DNA of 64,000 nt. It comes from Campylorhamphus procurvoides. Taxonomy: Eukaryota; Chordata; Aves; Passeriformes; Dendrocolaptidae. A program made the translations under genes and the position numbers. The notes under the pieces were generated by a model. That model was not told where the DNA came from and searched no databases. It saw only the letters and a program-made list of their open reading frames with translations. Of this stretch, positions 51,691-64,000 are shown piece after piece (the first letter of the stretch is position 1; each line of letters starts with the position of its first letter). Location: assembly GCA_013396655.1 (NCBI GenBank), contig WBMV01005073.1, positions 496,001 to 560,000 of the forward strand. The letters run 5' to 3'.

Positions 51691-52191
51691 TCAGAGAATT
51701 TGAATATTCACAGTGCCTCATGATTTTAGTCATGGGGTAGGAGATGTTCTGTGTTTGTGAAGACCAATTCTACAATACCTGATATCATGCTGCAGCCAGA
51801 AAAAGTTATTATGGAATGAGTTCATGCGAAGAAAAATGTCATGCACAGAGAATGCCAAGTAGTTCTTCCAGTCTATTTAGACTGGACAAGACTGACTCAG
51901 ATGGACTATGCTTTGTTTTGCATAATGCAGTTCAAGACAGTACACTGGGGTAGTGTAGAAAGCAACAAGTGTTTATTTGTTCATTTGTTCTTTGTTTCTT
52001 TATATTTTTGTCTAGAGAAAAAAAAAAAAGATTGAAGAAAAGGAAGGTAGGAGTTCCTTGGATAAAGGACCTGCAGGGAGGCAAGAAGATAGTGTTCTCC
52101 CTGACCACACCCAAAAGAGGAACAACGTGCGTGAATTATAGCCAAAGAGATTCAGTTCATCTGTTCCAGGAAGCCTGTAAATGACAAGTGA

Positions 52192-52354
52192 GCACTGGAG
52201 AAGAGGTGGATCTTATGTCACTGGAGTGTTTTTGAGAACAAACCTGATCACCACCTTTTAGGTACAGCATGGAGTGATTGACTTGCCTTTGGGAAGGTGG
52301 GTGGACAAAGGACTCTTAAAGTTCTTTCAGACTGTAGGTTACAATTCTGCATGT
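52192..52354 (+). mobile_element. Diverged CR1 LINE 3'-end fragment (plus strand)
   Basis: The order GAGGTGGATCTTATGTCACT, GGAGTGTTTTTGAGAACAAA, CCTGATCACCACCTTTTAGG, AAGGTGGGTGGACAAAGGAC and TCTTAAAGTTCTTTCAGACT, then ACAATTCTGCAT, follows the CR1 3' end (GGTGGAATC…, GGAGGTTTTCAAGA…, …GGTGGACTAGATGACCTCTT…, …ATTCTATGAT). It is strongly diverged, so it is an older insertion than those at 48.9 and 56.4 kb. Confidence 0.65.
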
Positions 52355-54927
52355 AAGGCTGTGAATTCTTGAAGGGTTTCATACTCATACACATTAGTTT
52401 TTAGAGCAGTGCCCCTCAGCCACCTGATCAGAGACCCCATTCTGTTAGAGGTGCATCAGCAGTGCCATTGGAACAACTGACATGTTAATTCTCCAAGGGA
52501 GAAGGAAGGCAAGGAATAGACATGGATTGCTGTTATTAAAACTTCTTTAGTAAGGCAATGCTAAAAAGTGTTTGTCAAAATGAAACCACATGAGAGCATA
52601 TTTGATTAGTCAGTAGGTATAAGGCAGTAGGTTTTCTAAAACTCCCACGTGAAGAAAATTCTCCTGTTGTACCAAATTTTCTCACAGTATCAATACATAA
52701 TTTAAGAGGGGATAGGAAATCATGCACATTTTGCATTAGAGACATCAGTTATCAGTTTAGCTGGGCAGACACTAGGCAAACATTCCAAAACATATTCCAA
52801 AATCTCCTAATATAGAATAATGCCACTATATATTTCTAATAAAAAGCCAGGACACACAAAAGGACATCACAAATACAGTGCCTAATGAGATGCCCTTCTC
52901 CTATCCATGGCCCTACTGGGTGCGCAAACTTTTAATGAACAAAAGATTTTGTCCCTAACACTCACACAGCTCACAGATTTAGCCAGCCAACAAACATTAA
53001 CATTTGGTACAAATACCTCAGTCTGGCGTACTAACGTAATTGAAATTGGTAGAGATGCAAATATTGTGGAAAATCTATCTGAACCATAATTAACAAGATG
53101 TGAACCAGAAGATGCCAGTTATTTCTTTTCAATTGTTAAATGCTCCACCAAGTAATACTACAGCATAAAAATATATTCAAATATATCATTATTCCGTTTA
53201 GTCGAGAGGCATTTGCAGTGTAATAAATGAAATCACTACAAAGGTGGTGAATCATTTGTTTACCTTGCAAAAAGTAATCCTCATGACAAGGCAGATGAAC
53301 TGGCATAAAAAACTACCTGTTATGGCTAGAAAGCCCCTTAACTTCTACTTTTCCTCATCTCTTACGCTTCCCATCACTCTCTACTTTTCCCAAATGTCTT
53401 GACTGTCTAAAGAAATGTGGAGGTAAAATCCAAGTGTTTGGGATTTTCTAATTAATAAGTGGGAAGCCAATTAGTATCTAACTGCTTCCAGTTGTGATGA
53501 AATATCTTCCTTGAGCTGCTTACACTGACAAATGATTTTGTGAGTTTCTGAAAGTTTAAAAAGCAGGACTTAACAAGCTTGGCAGAGTTTTACTCTGTAT
53601 CCTGATGTTTCGATTTCAGCTCCTCCTACGTGGATACATTAGATAATCATACAGCTCACACTTAAAGAGAAACTAGAAGAATAAAAGGGGTGTGGGTGAA
53701 TTTTTAAAAGGACTAGCTAGTTTTCAAATAACAAAACAGTTTCATTGTTTCTGCTAAGAAAAAAGACAATGGAATTAGAACTTTAAATTTAATTTTTAGG
53801 CAAAGTATTCCCACCACTCATTCCCCTTGCCACTACTTTGGAAAATAGTATCTGCCTTGCAGAGGCAAATATATGCACATTTTGGACATAGTTTACCTTC
53901 CCTTGGAATATCAGTGTTTCCTAAAGTTACTATACCAAACTCTCAGATCAAAGGTTTTTACTGCATTTCATTTCTATAATCATGATCACATCTTTGTGGC
54001 CATTAAATTATGCAAGGCATGAGAGACAGCACATTTCTGCTTTTGTTCTGTCTCTTTGTTTTTACAGTCAGTCTCTCTTTGATTATAAAGAAACAAAGAA
54101 AGTTACAGTTTGAGCTTGAAAGAGACCTCAGCTTCAATAAACCTACAAATATATTTCCAACTCTACATGCAGAATGCTTTTTTAAAAGCCTTTATATTAA
54201 AAATTAAAAGACTGTCAGAATGACAGTAGGTTATGGTTGCACCATTTTCCATTCTCATTATAATTACCATCATAGATATAGATTCACACTACAGCATTAT
54301 TCTCTCTTGTTGCAACTGATGGCACAAGAACAAGCTATCAGAATTTTATTGCTTCATATATTCTATAAGTTAAGTACAGTCCTGTATGGCTTTGACCTTT
54401 TCAATATTCCATAATTTGACTGACTGGCTATTCTAATTTTTCCCCTGTTTACAGTCTCAGAAACCTGTGGGGAAGGAGCAAAATGTCCAGCCAATCAAAA
54501 TACTGAACACTGAAAAGATCAAAGTAGTAAAACATACTACAGTCTTTCACAGAATATATTAGACATTAAAATTTTCATATTGCACTATAAAAAGATAACA
54601 TTTTCCCCTGAAACTCTAGACACTATAAAAGTGGAGCACTAGTGCATCAAAGGTGGTATCACTAAGCCAAATAGCACAATTTATACTACTCATATGTTCT
54701 TGGTTTAGACTTCTACACATTTCCTTAAATAATGAGCTCTTTTCTAGTGCTGTATTTAAAAGAAATTCAACTATGGTTTAATAATTTCAATGCAACTCAT
54801 GTCTTTCAGGTATGTGTTTCAGTTTGGGAAACTGCAGGGTTAGATGCTTCTGACTCTGCTGAATGCATACCACTAAACAACAATGCACATTTCTGACTTA
54901 GCATTACGTGTAATTTTCCTTTTTTTA
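52355..54927. other. Intergenic DNA
   Basis: No gene was seen. A short stretch at about 52408-52465 (CCACCTGATCAGAGACCCCA, then TTCTGTTAGAGGTGC) recalls the same old repeat family as at 40384, but is too short to call. The rest is unique AT-rich sequence. Confidence 0.6.
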
Positions 54928-55059
54928 TTTTCTCTTTCTCTCTTTCTCTTTTTCCTTTTCCTTCTTTCTCTTTCTCTTTCTCTTTCTCTTTCTCTTTCTC
55001 TTTCTCTTTCTCTTTCTCTTTCTCTTTCTCTTTCTCTTTCTCTTTCTCCCCCCCCTCCC
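54928..55059 (+). repeat. Pure-pyrimidine microsatellite, (CTTTCT)n with C-rich end
   Basis: This is 132 consecutive pyrimidines on the plus strand. An irregular CTTT/CTCT lead-in (54928-54962) is followed by about 14 copies of the 6-bp unit CTTTCT up to about 55047, then a C run that continues past a single A to 55066. Frames over it (54873-55100 minus, 54883-55077 plus) are Arg-Glu or Ser-Leu repeats and are not genes. The tract can in principle form triplex DNA. Confidence 0.97.
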
Positions 55060-55066
55060 ACCCCCC

Positions 55067-56364
55067 GTGGTTTATAGATACCGGGTGAGTCTAGTAACAT
55101 ATAGGTAAGTTTATATTATTTTTGTTTACCAGACTCATTTGCATTCCTACACTACTGCGCAAATAGTAGCAGGTGACACACACACAAAAAAAATCCATTG
55201 CTTTGCCAAGATAGCATTCTACTAGTAACAAACAAAAACAAGGCATCTTACTATGTCAAAGATGTTAACAGTATACAATGAATACAAGAGATTAAAAATC
55301 AAAAGTAAACAACATTGAAATGATATAATCTGAATACTTTATGGATTCATTTCCATGTAATCATTGCAGCTTAATTGGGTTATGGAACTATAATGTATTA
55401 CCCTGTTATCACAATACATATTTCTTTATCTACTTGCTAATGAAACAGATGTAAACAAGATGAAGAGCACTAATACGATTTGATTTGCAATCCTTTCCTT
55501 GAAAATGCCCAAAGAATAGTCTTATTATTGATATTCTTATCAAATAGGTCGTCCTATTTGTTACCTTTAGAATGCAAATCACTAATGTGTATCCTTAACA
55601 AGTTTCGAAATCAACACACAGTTAACTAGAAAAGTTTGTTCCTATAATGCAGATATATCAGAATCTCTATCTCCTCTTTAGCAACAGACACTTGTTAACA
55701 AAGAGGTTCAAATATTAAGCATAAGCTGCTCATCCTGCTTGCAAGTCTGCTTTTTGTGGTGTGATCACAGCAGGCACAGTCACCAAGGAAACAAAGAAAA
55801 GCTACTACACCATCAACCTTCACACTGGAACAACAAATGTCATATAAGACAATAAGAAGTTATAATATTTGCAAAAAAGGACAATATTTAATGTTACAGA
55901 ATTTATAATTTAATAACTCTAGTTGGTAAAAAAACAGACAAGGGTGCCATCTAATTTACTGCACTATGCTGGTGAGCCAGGTTTACAGGTAATGATGCAG
56001 AGCAGAGAGCATGAATCTTCCTCACCTACTAGTCATTTGGTTATATGATCTCATGCTGTGTGCTCTGCTGTTCTGTCTTTCTCCCTGTTGCATTACAGTT
56101 ATCATGTATCCCATTCTGGCTTCTTTTTTTAAAAATCTGTCATGACTGTTTTTTTCACTGTCTCACTGAAATAGCTCAACAGAACTACAAGAGCATCTTC
56201 TAAAGGTAAAGTCTTTTAAAATTGCTCAAAAAAGTACTATCCTAAAAGTTGTCCTACATGTGAATTTGGAAAGAAAACTCTGTAAGAAGAGGTACATTAG
56301 GATTTCACTGAGTAAGACTAGTAATTTGAGTGGGGTCAAGGAGAAGTGACCAAAGTGCTGGTAT
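55067..56364. other. Intergenic DNA
   Basis: Unique AT-rich sequence between the pyrimidine microsatellite and the CR1 fragment. Nothing recognisable was seen. Confidence 0.65.
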
Positions 56365-56683
56365 ATCACTCTCTATGATGACCTGAAAGGATGTTGTAGT
56401 GACATGGGGGTTGGTCTCTTCTGCCAGATAACAAGCAATAGGACAAGAGGAAATAGCCTCAAGTTGTGCCAGAGGATGTCTAGATGGCATATTAGGAAAA
56501 ATTTCTTCACCGAAAGAATTGTCAAGCATTCGAACAGGCTGCCCAGGGATGGTGATTAAAAGACATGAAGATGTGGCACTTGGGGACATGGTTTAGCACT
56601 GGGCTTGGCGGTGCTGGGTTAAGGGTTAGACTCAGTGATCTTAGATGTTTTCTCTAACTTAAGTGATTCTACGATTCTATGAA
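56365..56683 (+). mobile_element. CR1 LINE, 3'-end fragment with octamer tail (plus strand)
   Basis: This is the best-preserved CR1 in the window. It runs ATCACTCTCTATGATGACCT, GGATGTTGTAGTGACATGGG, GTTGGTCTCTTCTGCCAGAT, AACAAGCAATAGGACAAGAG, GAAATAGCCTCAAGTTGTGC, AAAAATTTCTTCACCGAAAG and ATGTGGCACTTGGGGACATG, and ends ATTCTACGATTCTATGAA, two copies of the ATTCTRTG-type octamer (the first with C in place of T). Around 56545-56560 the text passes directly from CCCAGGGATGGTGATT to AAAAGACATG, skipping roughly 25 bases of the consensus I recall (the part spanning the CCATCCCTGGAGGTG phrase). The reverse transcriptase ORF is absent through 5' truncation. The minus-strand frame at 56305-56589 is its antisense shadow. 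Confidence 0.96.
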
Positions 56684-59600
56684 TTACCAACACAGAGTCC
56701 AGGTGAGCAGACAGAAAGATTTGCAATTTGTGTAGGTATATGATATGATAGAGGTAAATACCTGGCAGGAAAAAAAATTAAGTCAATGATCATTTTGTTA
56801 TAAAAACAGTGGGTATGAATAAACTTAGGTTGGAAATTGGATGATGGTTTTTAACAATCAGAGGAATATGTTTCTGCAAAAAGATCCAAACAGTAGCAGA
56901 TGAAGAAAAATATCTATATATTGAAATAGAAAGAGAAAGTAGAATGTCAAGTGTTTTTACTGCAAATAACTTTTCTGCATCACTTTTTTACAGCTGTGGA
57001 GAATAGAATAGCTTTTTTTCCTGGCTTATCACAAAAGAGGGATAATTACACTAATTTTGTAGGTGTACTTGGTAAAATTTAAGGATTGATATAGAGAGAT
57101 TTCTCATTGAGTTACGCAATGTAAAATCAAGCTTTGCTATTGATGATGATATTGTGTGAGACAATCCCTCTCCAAAGTAATTGTAGTAATTAAGAGGAAT
57201 ATGGACTAACGAAGAGACTACTTTCCATTTGAAAGCACCTGCAATTGCTCAACAGACAATAAAGGACATAATATTTCCTCTGTCTCAGTTGCTGATCAGA
57301 AGAAAATCTACACTGACCACTAACAGTCTGCTTGGCAACACATGTCTAAAAACCTTGGGAACATCCTCCAGAACACCATCAGAACATTTATGTTACCATT
57401 TATTAAAATACTAACAGGAAATTTAGAGTTACTAAATTATAAGTACTGTACTTCATGGAACAGCTGAAGAACAAAGATGCCAAATCTCAAGCATTACTAT
57501 CTGGCAGGTAGCCTAACAGAAATCAATCCAGTTCTAAAGAAAAATTGCCTCTACACTAAGTGGAGATTTAAGGAGATATGGCAAGTAGAAATGAGGTTCA
57601 GTTCCAAGTAGAGTTGTTATTGCTACAAAAAAAAATCCTTTTTTGTCACTATGCCATAAATATAGTTGTTTGCTTACTTGATGATAATGTGCTAGGCACT
57701 TGTAAGAGGGACCCCTTTAATCGGTTCCATAACTGAAAGTATCGTTTGCAGTTGGGTGGATGCAAACATTGTGATTTCTCCAACTGATCCTGTCTATCAA
57801 CCAAGACCTAGAGCTGTCCTCACAATCACAAGCTAACAATTTGCTCTTCTTACTATTTAATTGAATGTGAAAGAGTGTTATCAAACATGTTTTGAGTTAA
57901 TATGTTCATAACTTTAAATATGGAAGATTAGTCTTTTGAGTCTTTTCTGTGGTGAGAAAGTCTGATGGTGAGAATTTCATTTCTCCAGAGGCCAGTTCAA
58001 AGCATCAGCCCAATTTTGGTACTCAGTATCATTTGCTATCCTTGATTATATGGGGAAATAAAGGCACCCAGTTCCACAAAGAAAGGGCTATGCTTTGTAG
58101 GTATATTGCTGTGGAAGAATACTTTCACAAATGATGACAAGGAAAAAGAACCAGCTAAATATGGAGGAAGAAACTTGAAAATAGCTTTTTTTTTTTAATT
58201 TAGACAGAACACACTGAAAAGCAAGCGTATTAGCTTCTGAAACTGATCTGTTTTGTGAGACTACATGCAAAAAGTCCAAAAAATAAGATAAAGACATACT
58301 TTTTTGCCCCACCTTACTTTTGGATCTTATAAGTATCAGCTCACTAAAGAAAAACCTTTGGATGCAGAAAATACTAAGTTGGGAAGAAAAACCCTATAAG
58401 AACCTACTCCTGCATCATTTGCTTTTACAAAAGGCTTTCACAAAATTTCATGATCCAGCCCCTTTCCATTTTGGAACTGAAGCCTTAGTGAGGTTTGAAA
58501 ATATTCTGAAACATTTTTTGTGTGAGAAAGGGTATTTTCATGATATTTTGCTCCTACACACTGGAGAATTAATGGCTTTCTCTCAAAAGCCTCTTGTAGG
58601 GAGATTTGCAATGTCATTTAGTAAACTCAAGAGGTCTGAATAAACATCTAGGTGGTTGTTTTCAACCAGCTATGCAGCTTTTAAAGTTTACTGAATGTAT
58701 ATTGATGCCACAGGGACCAGGTAGCATTAAATAACCTTAGTGGATTAGCTGACCTGGGTCTTACTGTGAAATACTGTTCATCAAGATAAGTTTAGGCACC
58801 AAAGGCATTTTTCTAATGTTCTTTCTCTAGTCAGTGAATTGAGACAGAGGGTCCTTCTAATGAGGAGACCTGCTGCAGGGTTCCTGATCTCCTTGAGTGC
58901 TCAGGATGACAACTGCTCTATTCTTGGCTGTCTCCTCTGTTTTTGCCACTCCTTCAGCAATATGTGGGTGGAAGAAAAATATAAGGCAAGAGTTAGGAAA
59001 TAAAATTGCTTATTTCAGAGTAAGAATATCAGAATGAACGATCAATGTATCACTAATAATAAATTCCAAACATTTCTCTCCAGTGTGTGTTTTCCACATT
59101 ACTCCAGTGAGGATTCAATTATATCTATGAGCTTTTCAGATGCTTCATAAAATGGCATATCAAAATGAATCTGTATTTGGAAACATGACCACAACTGAGC
59201 ACAAACGAGAGAAGAATTCAAGGACACAACGTGTGGGTGGATACATGCAAAGCAATAGCATATGTCAGCACTACCAATTAACAAGTATCAACTCTGTATC
59301 TGGCAGTTTAATTACTTGCTGAAATAATTCTGGTTTTGTGCCTTTTCCCTCCATCAATTTCCAGTAATATTACCTTTTCTCTGACACACTAGTATTTTTC
59401 TCTAAACTTTTCCTCTCACTACCTACATCCTAGGATGATGACTTCTTCCCCTTATAGGGAAGGGGAAGAGAGGAAAAAGCGGAACTTGAAAGAAATCCTG
59501 GAAATACAGATTTATAACACTATAAAAATTTGAGGGGTATTAAGAATCCTGATATATTGAGACATTCACTGGTGACCTGGAAGTGTTCTACAGTTTTGTC

Positions 59601-62600
59601 ATAGACTTTTTTTTATGATGGAAATCTCAGAGCTAAATTGCATAGCTGGCTTCCACATTCTGCCTCTCTGGATTTCATTTGCCATTTCTAGTGAATTGCC
59701 AAGCATTTCCTATTCTATTTGTTTCACAGAAGACCTGTTTTAAACATGGTTAATTTGTCTCCTGATAATGAGCATAAAGACATATGATACAAAGCAGTTT
59801 GAAATCTCTCTGCAGGAAGTAAGCAAACTCAGCATGAATTTGATCTCAGACCTCCTCTGCTCTTTCCCTTTTGTCTAATGCAGCATAAGCAGAAAAAGAA
59901 CATAGGTTCAAGAAAACAAATTAATTTTCAACTGCTGGGTGTTATCGTTGACAATATTGTTTGTCAGAACACTGGAATATAAACCATGTTTTCTTGATAA
60001 TGATGGTATTACTAGTTACTGAGAGAGACCACAGAAGATATTCTAACACAAGGGGGAGTGACTGTAATGAAATCAGCAGAAACAGGAACAAGAAAAAAAT
60101 TACACAACTATTCCTGAAAAGCTATACAACTCAGACCAAATCTTTTCATTAATTAATACTTATTCAAAAAATACGTGGAGTATTCTATGAATAAGTCTAA
60201 GGGAGTATTATTATAGGGATTTACTTATGTTTCAATATGAAAAGTAACGTTCATTATCTTCTCAAATTAAAACTGCATATATATGTTCCCATTTTTGACT
60301 GTTATTCCAAACCAACCAACCAACCAACCAAAAAAGTCAAGCTGCTTTTATACACGATGAATGAAAGTTGAAAGATTTATATAGTAGCTTTGGTTTGATT
60401 TTTATGCTGTTAAAGACAGACAAATTCAGATTGGATGCAGAACAAAATTCTGTGTAGGTGGTCCTGTGGTCCTGTGTAAGAAAATGTCATAGTTACATTA
60501 ACTGTATCACCAAAGAATGTAAGTACAAGTAGGATGTCATTGCTGAATTTCACAGTAAAACAGTTGGTAACTTCCAGGAGGAACAGAATTAAGGCATAGG
60601 ATGAATTATTTTAATTGGTTTTACACTTTTCACCCCTGCTGCTTATGCTTGTAGGCATCGCATTTCTTCCTAACTTTTCTCTGCGTCATTTTGTCTCCTT
60701 TTCACTCTCTTCCCTTTTGTCCTGCAAGACACAGGCTATTTCTTGGAGTTTAAAAGAGGAAGGAATGAGATCACAGGGACATACAAATACTCTTATGTTC
60801 ATATTCTGGGAAGATATTTTCCATTTGCCACCCGTTGACTCTATCTTCCTGAGCAAGGAACCAGCAGCACTGCTGTCCAAAGGAAGTGGAATGCAGCCCT
60901 CTGGTTTCTATTTAATTCTAATTACTAAAACTGGTGATATCTTAGAGTGGTTCAGAAAACAACAGACTAGAGATCCCCTTTCCTCTTCCATTTTCACATT
61001 CTAGAAAACGCCACCATGCTTTAATAAAGAGATAGATCTCTATGAACCCATCATGAAACTACACCAGTTTGTCAAACTGCTGGATAAATGGAATGGCTGC
61101 AGTAGTTTTTCAACAACTAGCTGCCCTAATGCCTGCTAAAGGAAGAGCTGCCCCTCTCTGACCAAAGGTAATGCTGTGATTAGTACCCTGACTGTGCTAC
61201 AGAATGGTATGTAACTGTTATGTTACTGGAATGTAACCAGTGAGTGTTACAAAGGGAAACACGAATTTAAAATCTCTGATGTCATTAGACTTGAATGCAA
61301 AGGTGCGTCATGTTGTCCCTCTGAGACAACTCCCATCTTAGCAATACAAGGAGAAGTCGTGGCTTTATATACAATTTTAGGTCTGCGATAAACGGGACTA
61401 CTATGATTTCCAGAACTAGCAGGGACAAGTATTACAAGGCATATTTAAAAGACAAAACCTCCTTTCCTGCTGGAAAAATGCCAACTGCAATACAAAATTT
61501 TGTTATCACTCTGTATTACCCATAGGCAGGAAATCTTAGCAGCTTTGGAAAACACAGAAACACCAAAAAGTGTGGGGGAAAAAATCTTGATGCCCTTGGT
61601 AGCTAAATAATAAAATTGGAATTAAATAAGATATTAAATAGCAAAAATGTAACATCTGGCTTATAAAGTGCTTTTTTTTTCTCCCTTTTTTTTTCCCTTG
61701 AGAAGTGCAATGAATATTATGCTCATCTTCTAAACCCTATGGAAGTCAGGCAGAATATTTCTACTGATTTTAATGGAGTTCCGAATAGTTCAATTCCTGT
61801 GCCACGCAGGTTTGTGTGCACTGAGTCAGGGTAAATGAACTGCAAAATCAGTGCACAATTTACACAGCTAAAAAGATGATGGAAAAAGCAATGACCTCAG
61901 TGCTAAAAAGATAGTAGGAGTAAAGAGTTGTATTTGACTCATGTTGTTTGCTGCAAAAACAGAAGGATTGGTGCACACAGTGAGGCGCTATGCTGTACAT
62001 ACAATACAGCCACTTTTCCATATAAAAAGTTGTGCAACAAACCTGCAGGAACAATTTCTCATGATCTAAGTAAAGCACCAGGAAGCTGGTTTTGCTTCTC
62101 TTTCGTCCCTTGATTAGGAAATGGTGTAGTCATCTCTATGTAACTACTGCCTCGCTCGAGGAAACGATAAATGCCAAAATTAATTTGTGCTTGCTTATTT
62201 ATCAAAGAATTCCACAAATACTACTGAAATGTAGGAGTTAAGAGAAATAATGAAGAACCATTAGAGAGAAGGAACTGATCAAAAGTCATTAAGACATTTC
62301 ACACATTAAGGAAAAAAAGAAATCTAATTCTCTAGAAGTCCAGAGAAACTTCTGCTACAACTGTAACTCACGTTGAAGTAAGCTGCATGTGAGGAAAACG
62401 GACTAAACACCAAGAGCCCTTAAACAACATACAGTTCTCAGTAAACCTGGAGAATCAATGCACACTTCAGAAATTAGCATATGGAAATCAATATAAAAAT
62501 GGACATTTATTAATTCAGATAGCAAAGCAGCGAAATATTCAAGTCCTTTGCTATGATTTGTTAGTTGTCTTTGGCTTCCTCAACTACAAATTAAATCAGT

Positions 62601-64000
62601 GGATAATCTGAAAACATAAAACCCTAAAAGTAACTCAAGTACCAGTTTCCTAATATTTAAGCTTTGCACTGTGCCGGACAGACAATAAATTTTCACCTGT
62701 GTTTTAAATGACAGGAATGTTGGATTTCAAATAGGAACAACACTAAGATTTCAGCACTTCAAAATTAATGCTTTTCTTTGTAATTGAGATCACTAAATAC
62801 ATGCAACTTATTTTTGAAATGGGTTGTATTTTCTTCTTCAAAAATACACACCTGCTGAATGTTGTATGTAGACAAACCATCATTTTTAACAATTTATAGA
62901 GCTACTGTCACCACATTCTGATGCAGGTATTATGCCACATTCTGGCCATGTACATTACAAAATTTATATTCCTACTCTGTCATACAGCACTTACTGAAAA
63001 CATCACAGCACTCTGTTAATGATTTAACAAGCAAAAGAACAAATATGAGTTTGGAATACAAACAGCTTGAGTTTGTCCACACTGACATGGTTTTATAAGT
63101 TACATATTTTTTTTACTTGTGATCCAGACTCCTTTACCTCCACAGATTTGGAATATACTTGGGTTTTTTTTCTCCTTATTCCTTTGTGCAATACTGAAAA
63201 GAATTCTCATGTCTTATTGTCTCCCTTTTAATCAGTTGTGTATAATACATATATTTGGGTGCTGACTAGCAATGAAACAAGAGTCAAGATACTACCTATA
63301 GACTTACTGACACAGTAAACAGGTAGAAAAATAGGATGGGAATTTACATTGCAGCAGCAAATAGCATCACCTAGGGACATTCTTTCTAGTGGTTTTACTA
63401 TTTGAAGCTTTTTACTATTTAATTCAGAGATTTGCAGGCTGTTTGGATGAACCTTAAAACTTCAGCAAAACACTCAAAGTAGGATCAAACCTAAAGCTGA
63501 AAGCCCTGCAGCTCATTTTCAAGAGTCAACTCAAGCAAAGATACCCTAAGGTTAATATCAGCATTAGAAGTCAACCACAGGTCATCTAGGTATTAGAAAT
63601 ATACCTACAGAAAAATGGAAAACAAATCTCAGTTATTCAGCAAATTTGTTATGCTAAAAGCAACAAATATGTTTTATGTTGCATCAGCCACCATTATCTA
63701 CTGAGAAAAAGTAAAAAGTGATAAGTAGTTGTTTCTGCTTATAGAAAGTGGGTTTTTCCACTAATTTTGCTCCAACTCCCTTTCTACAGAAGCAAAGTGT
63801 AAAACTCCTATGTATTATAGAATCATCAAAAATGTGACACATGAAACTTTTCCATTTTTTGTTGAAACTTACATCTAAATAATAACATAGTAAATTCCAG
63901 ATCAATGCAAGATCTCCTAGAAAAGTGGTGAGTTAATGAACTTGTTTCATAAACATGAAAACTTACTTCAACATTGAAGCCGGTATGTGATTCTAACAGA
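56684..64000. other. Unique intergenic DNA to the window end
   Basis: No gene, RNA gene or confident repeat was seen apart from a short (CCAA)n run at 60307-60332 and an 8-bp inverted repeat at 59445-59468. The 129-codon plus-strand frame at 60615-61004 is the longest outside repeats. Its translation has a hydrophobic start but no recognisable domain, and such a length is expected about once by chance in a window of this size and composition. I do not call it a gene. Confidence 0.62.
60307..60332 (+). repeat. (CCAA)n short microsatellite
   Basis: About five tandem CCAA units with one extra A in the first. It grades into a short A run. Confidence 0.9.

Noticed and set aside
54873..55100. Arg-Glu repeat frame (minus) and Ser-Leu repeat frame (plus)
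   Set aside because: Both are translations of the (CTTTCT)n tract.
56305..56589. 94-codon minus-strand frame
   Set aside because: It is antisense to the CR1 fragment at 56365-56683.
59445..59468. 8-bp inverted repeat CTTCCCCT/AGGGGAAG
   Set aside because: Arms are short with an 8-nt loop. This is within chance expectation, and no context supports a function.
60615..61004. 129-codon plus-strand frame with a hydrophobic N-terminus
   Set aside because: It has no domain, neighbours or codon bias. About one such frame is expected by chance in this much AT-rich DNA.
63815..63830. TTATAGAATCATC, similar to the CR1 terminal octamer on the minus strand
   Set aside because: Only about 12 bases match, and the following sequence is not CR1.

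Overview
The window reads as vertebrate nuclear intergenic DNA, most probably from a bird. It is AT-rich with few CpGs. Its clearest interspersed repeats are 3' ends of CR1 non-LTR retrotransposons, two of which end in the ATTCTRTG-type octamer tail typical of avian CR1. Interspersed repeats are sparse, as usual in birds. Crocodilians and turtles also carry CR1, so bird is an inference.

I found no protein-coding gene, rRNA, tRNA, CRISPR array or bacterial-type operon. The longest open frames are the shadows of two microsatellites, the antisense of CR1 copies, or isolated frames of up to about 130 codons with no recognisable domain. A few frames that long are expected by chance in 64 kb of AT-rich DNA. 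I therefore list no CDS.

Layout: 1-8.66 kb is unique AT-rich sequence. About 8.67-9.66 kb holds a compositionally distinct block that looks like a degraded endogenous retroviral LTR, with a 48-bp tandem duplication inside it. A minus-strand CR1 tail lies at 11.73-11.98 kb. From 12 to 38 kb the DNA is mostly unique, with a possible MIR-like remnant at 12.6 kb and scattered A/C-rich low-complexity tracts. At 38.09-38.35 kb is a long purine microsatellite with a 13-bp block followed by a 12-bp block. From 38.4 to 54.9 kb there are ancient repeat remnants (40.4, 45.7, 49.6 and 51.6 kb) and two plus-strand CR1 tails (48.92-49.22 and 52.19-52.35 kb). A 132-nt pure pyrimidine tract lies at 54.93-55.06 kb. 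A well-preserved CR1 tail with an internal deletion lies at 56.37-56.68 kb. The remainder, to 64 kb, is unique sequence.

Nothing here works together as a gene system, and I saw no previously undescribed system. The observations most worth checking are the purine tract with its period switch, the LTR-like block, two clean inverted repeats (one made of forkhead-type sites), and a few stretches that could be conserved regulatory DNA. All repeat family assignments are from recalled consensus sequences, not from a search.
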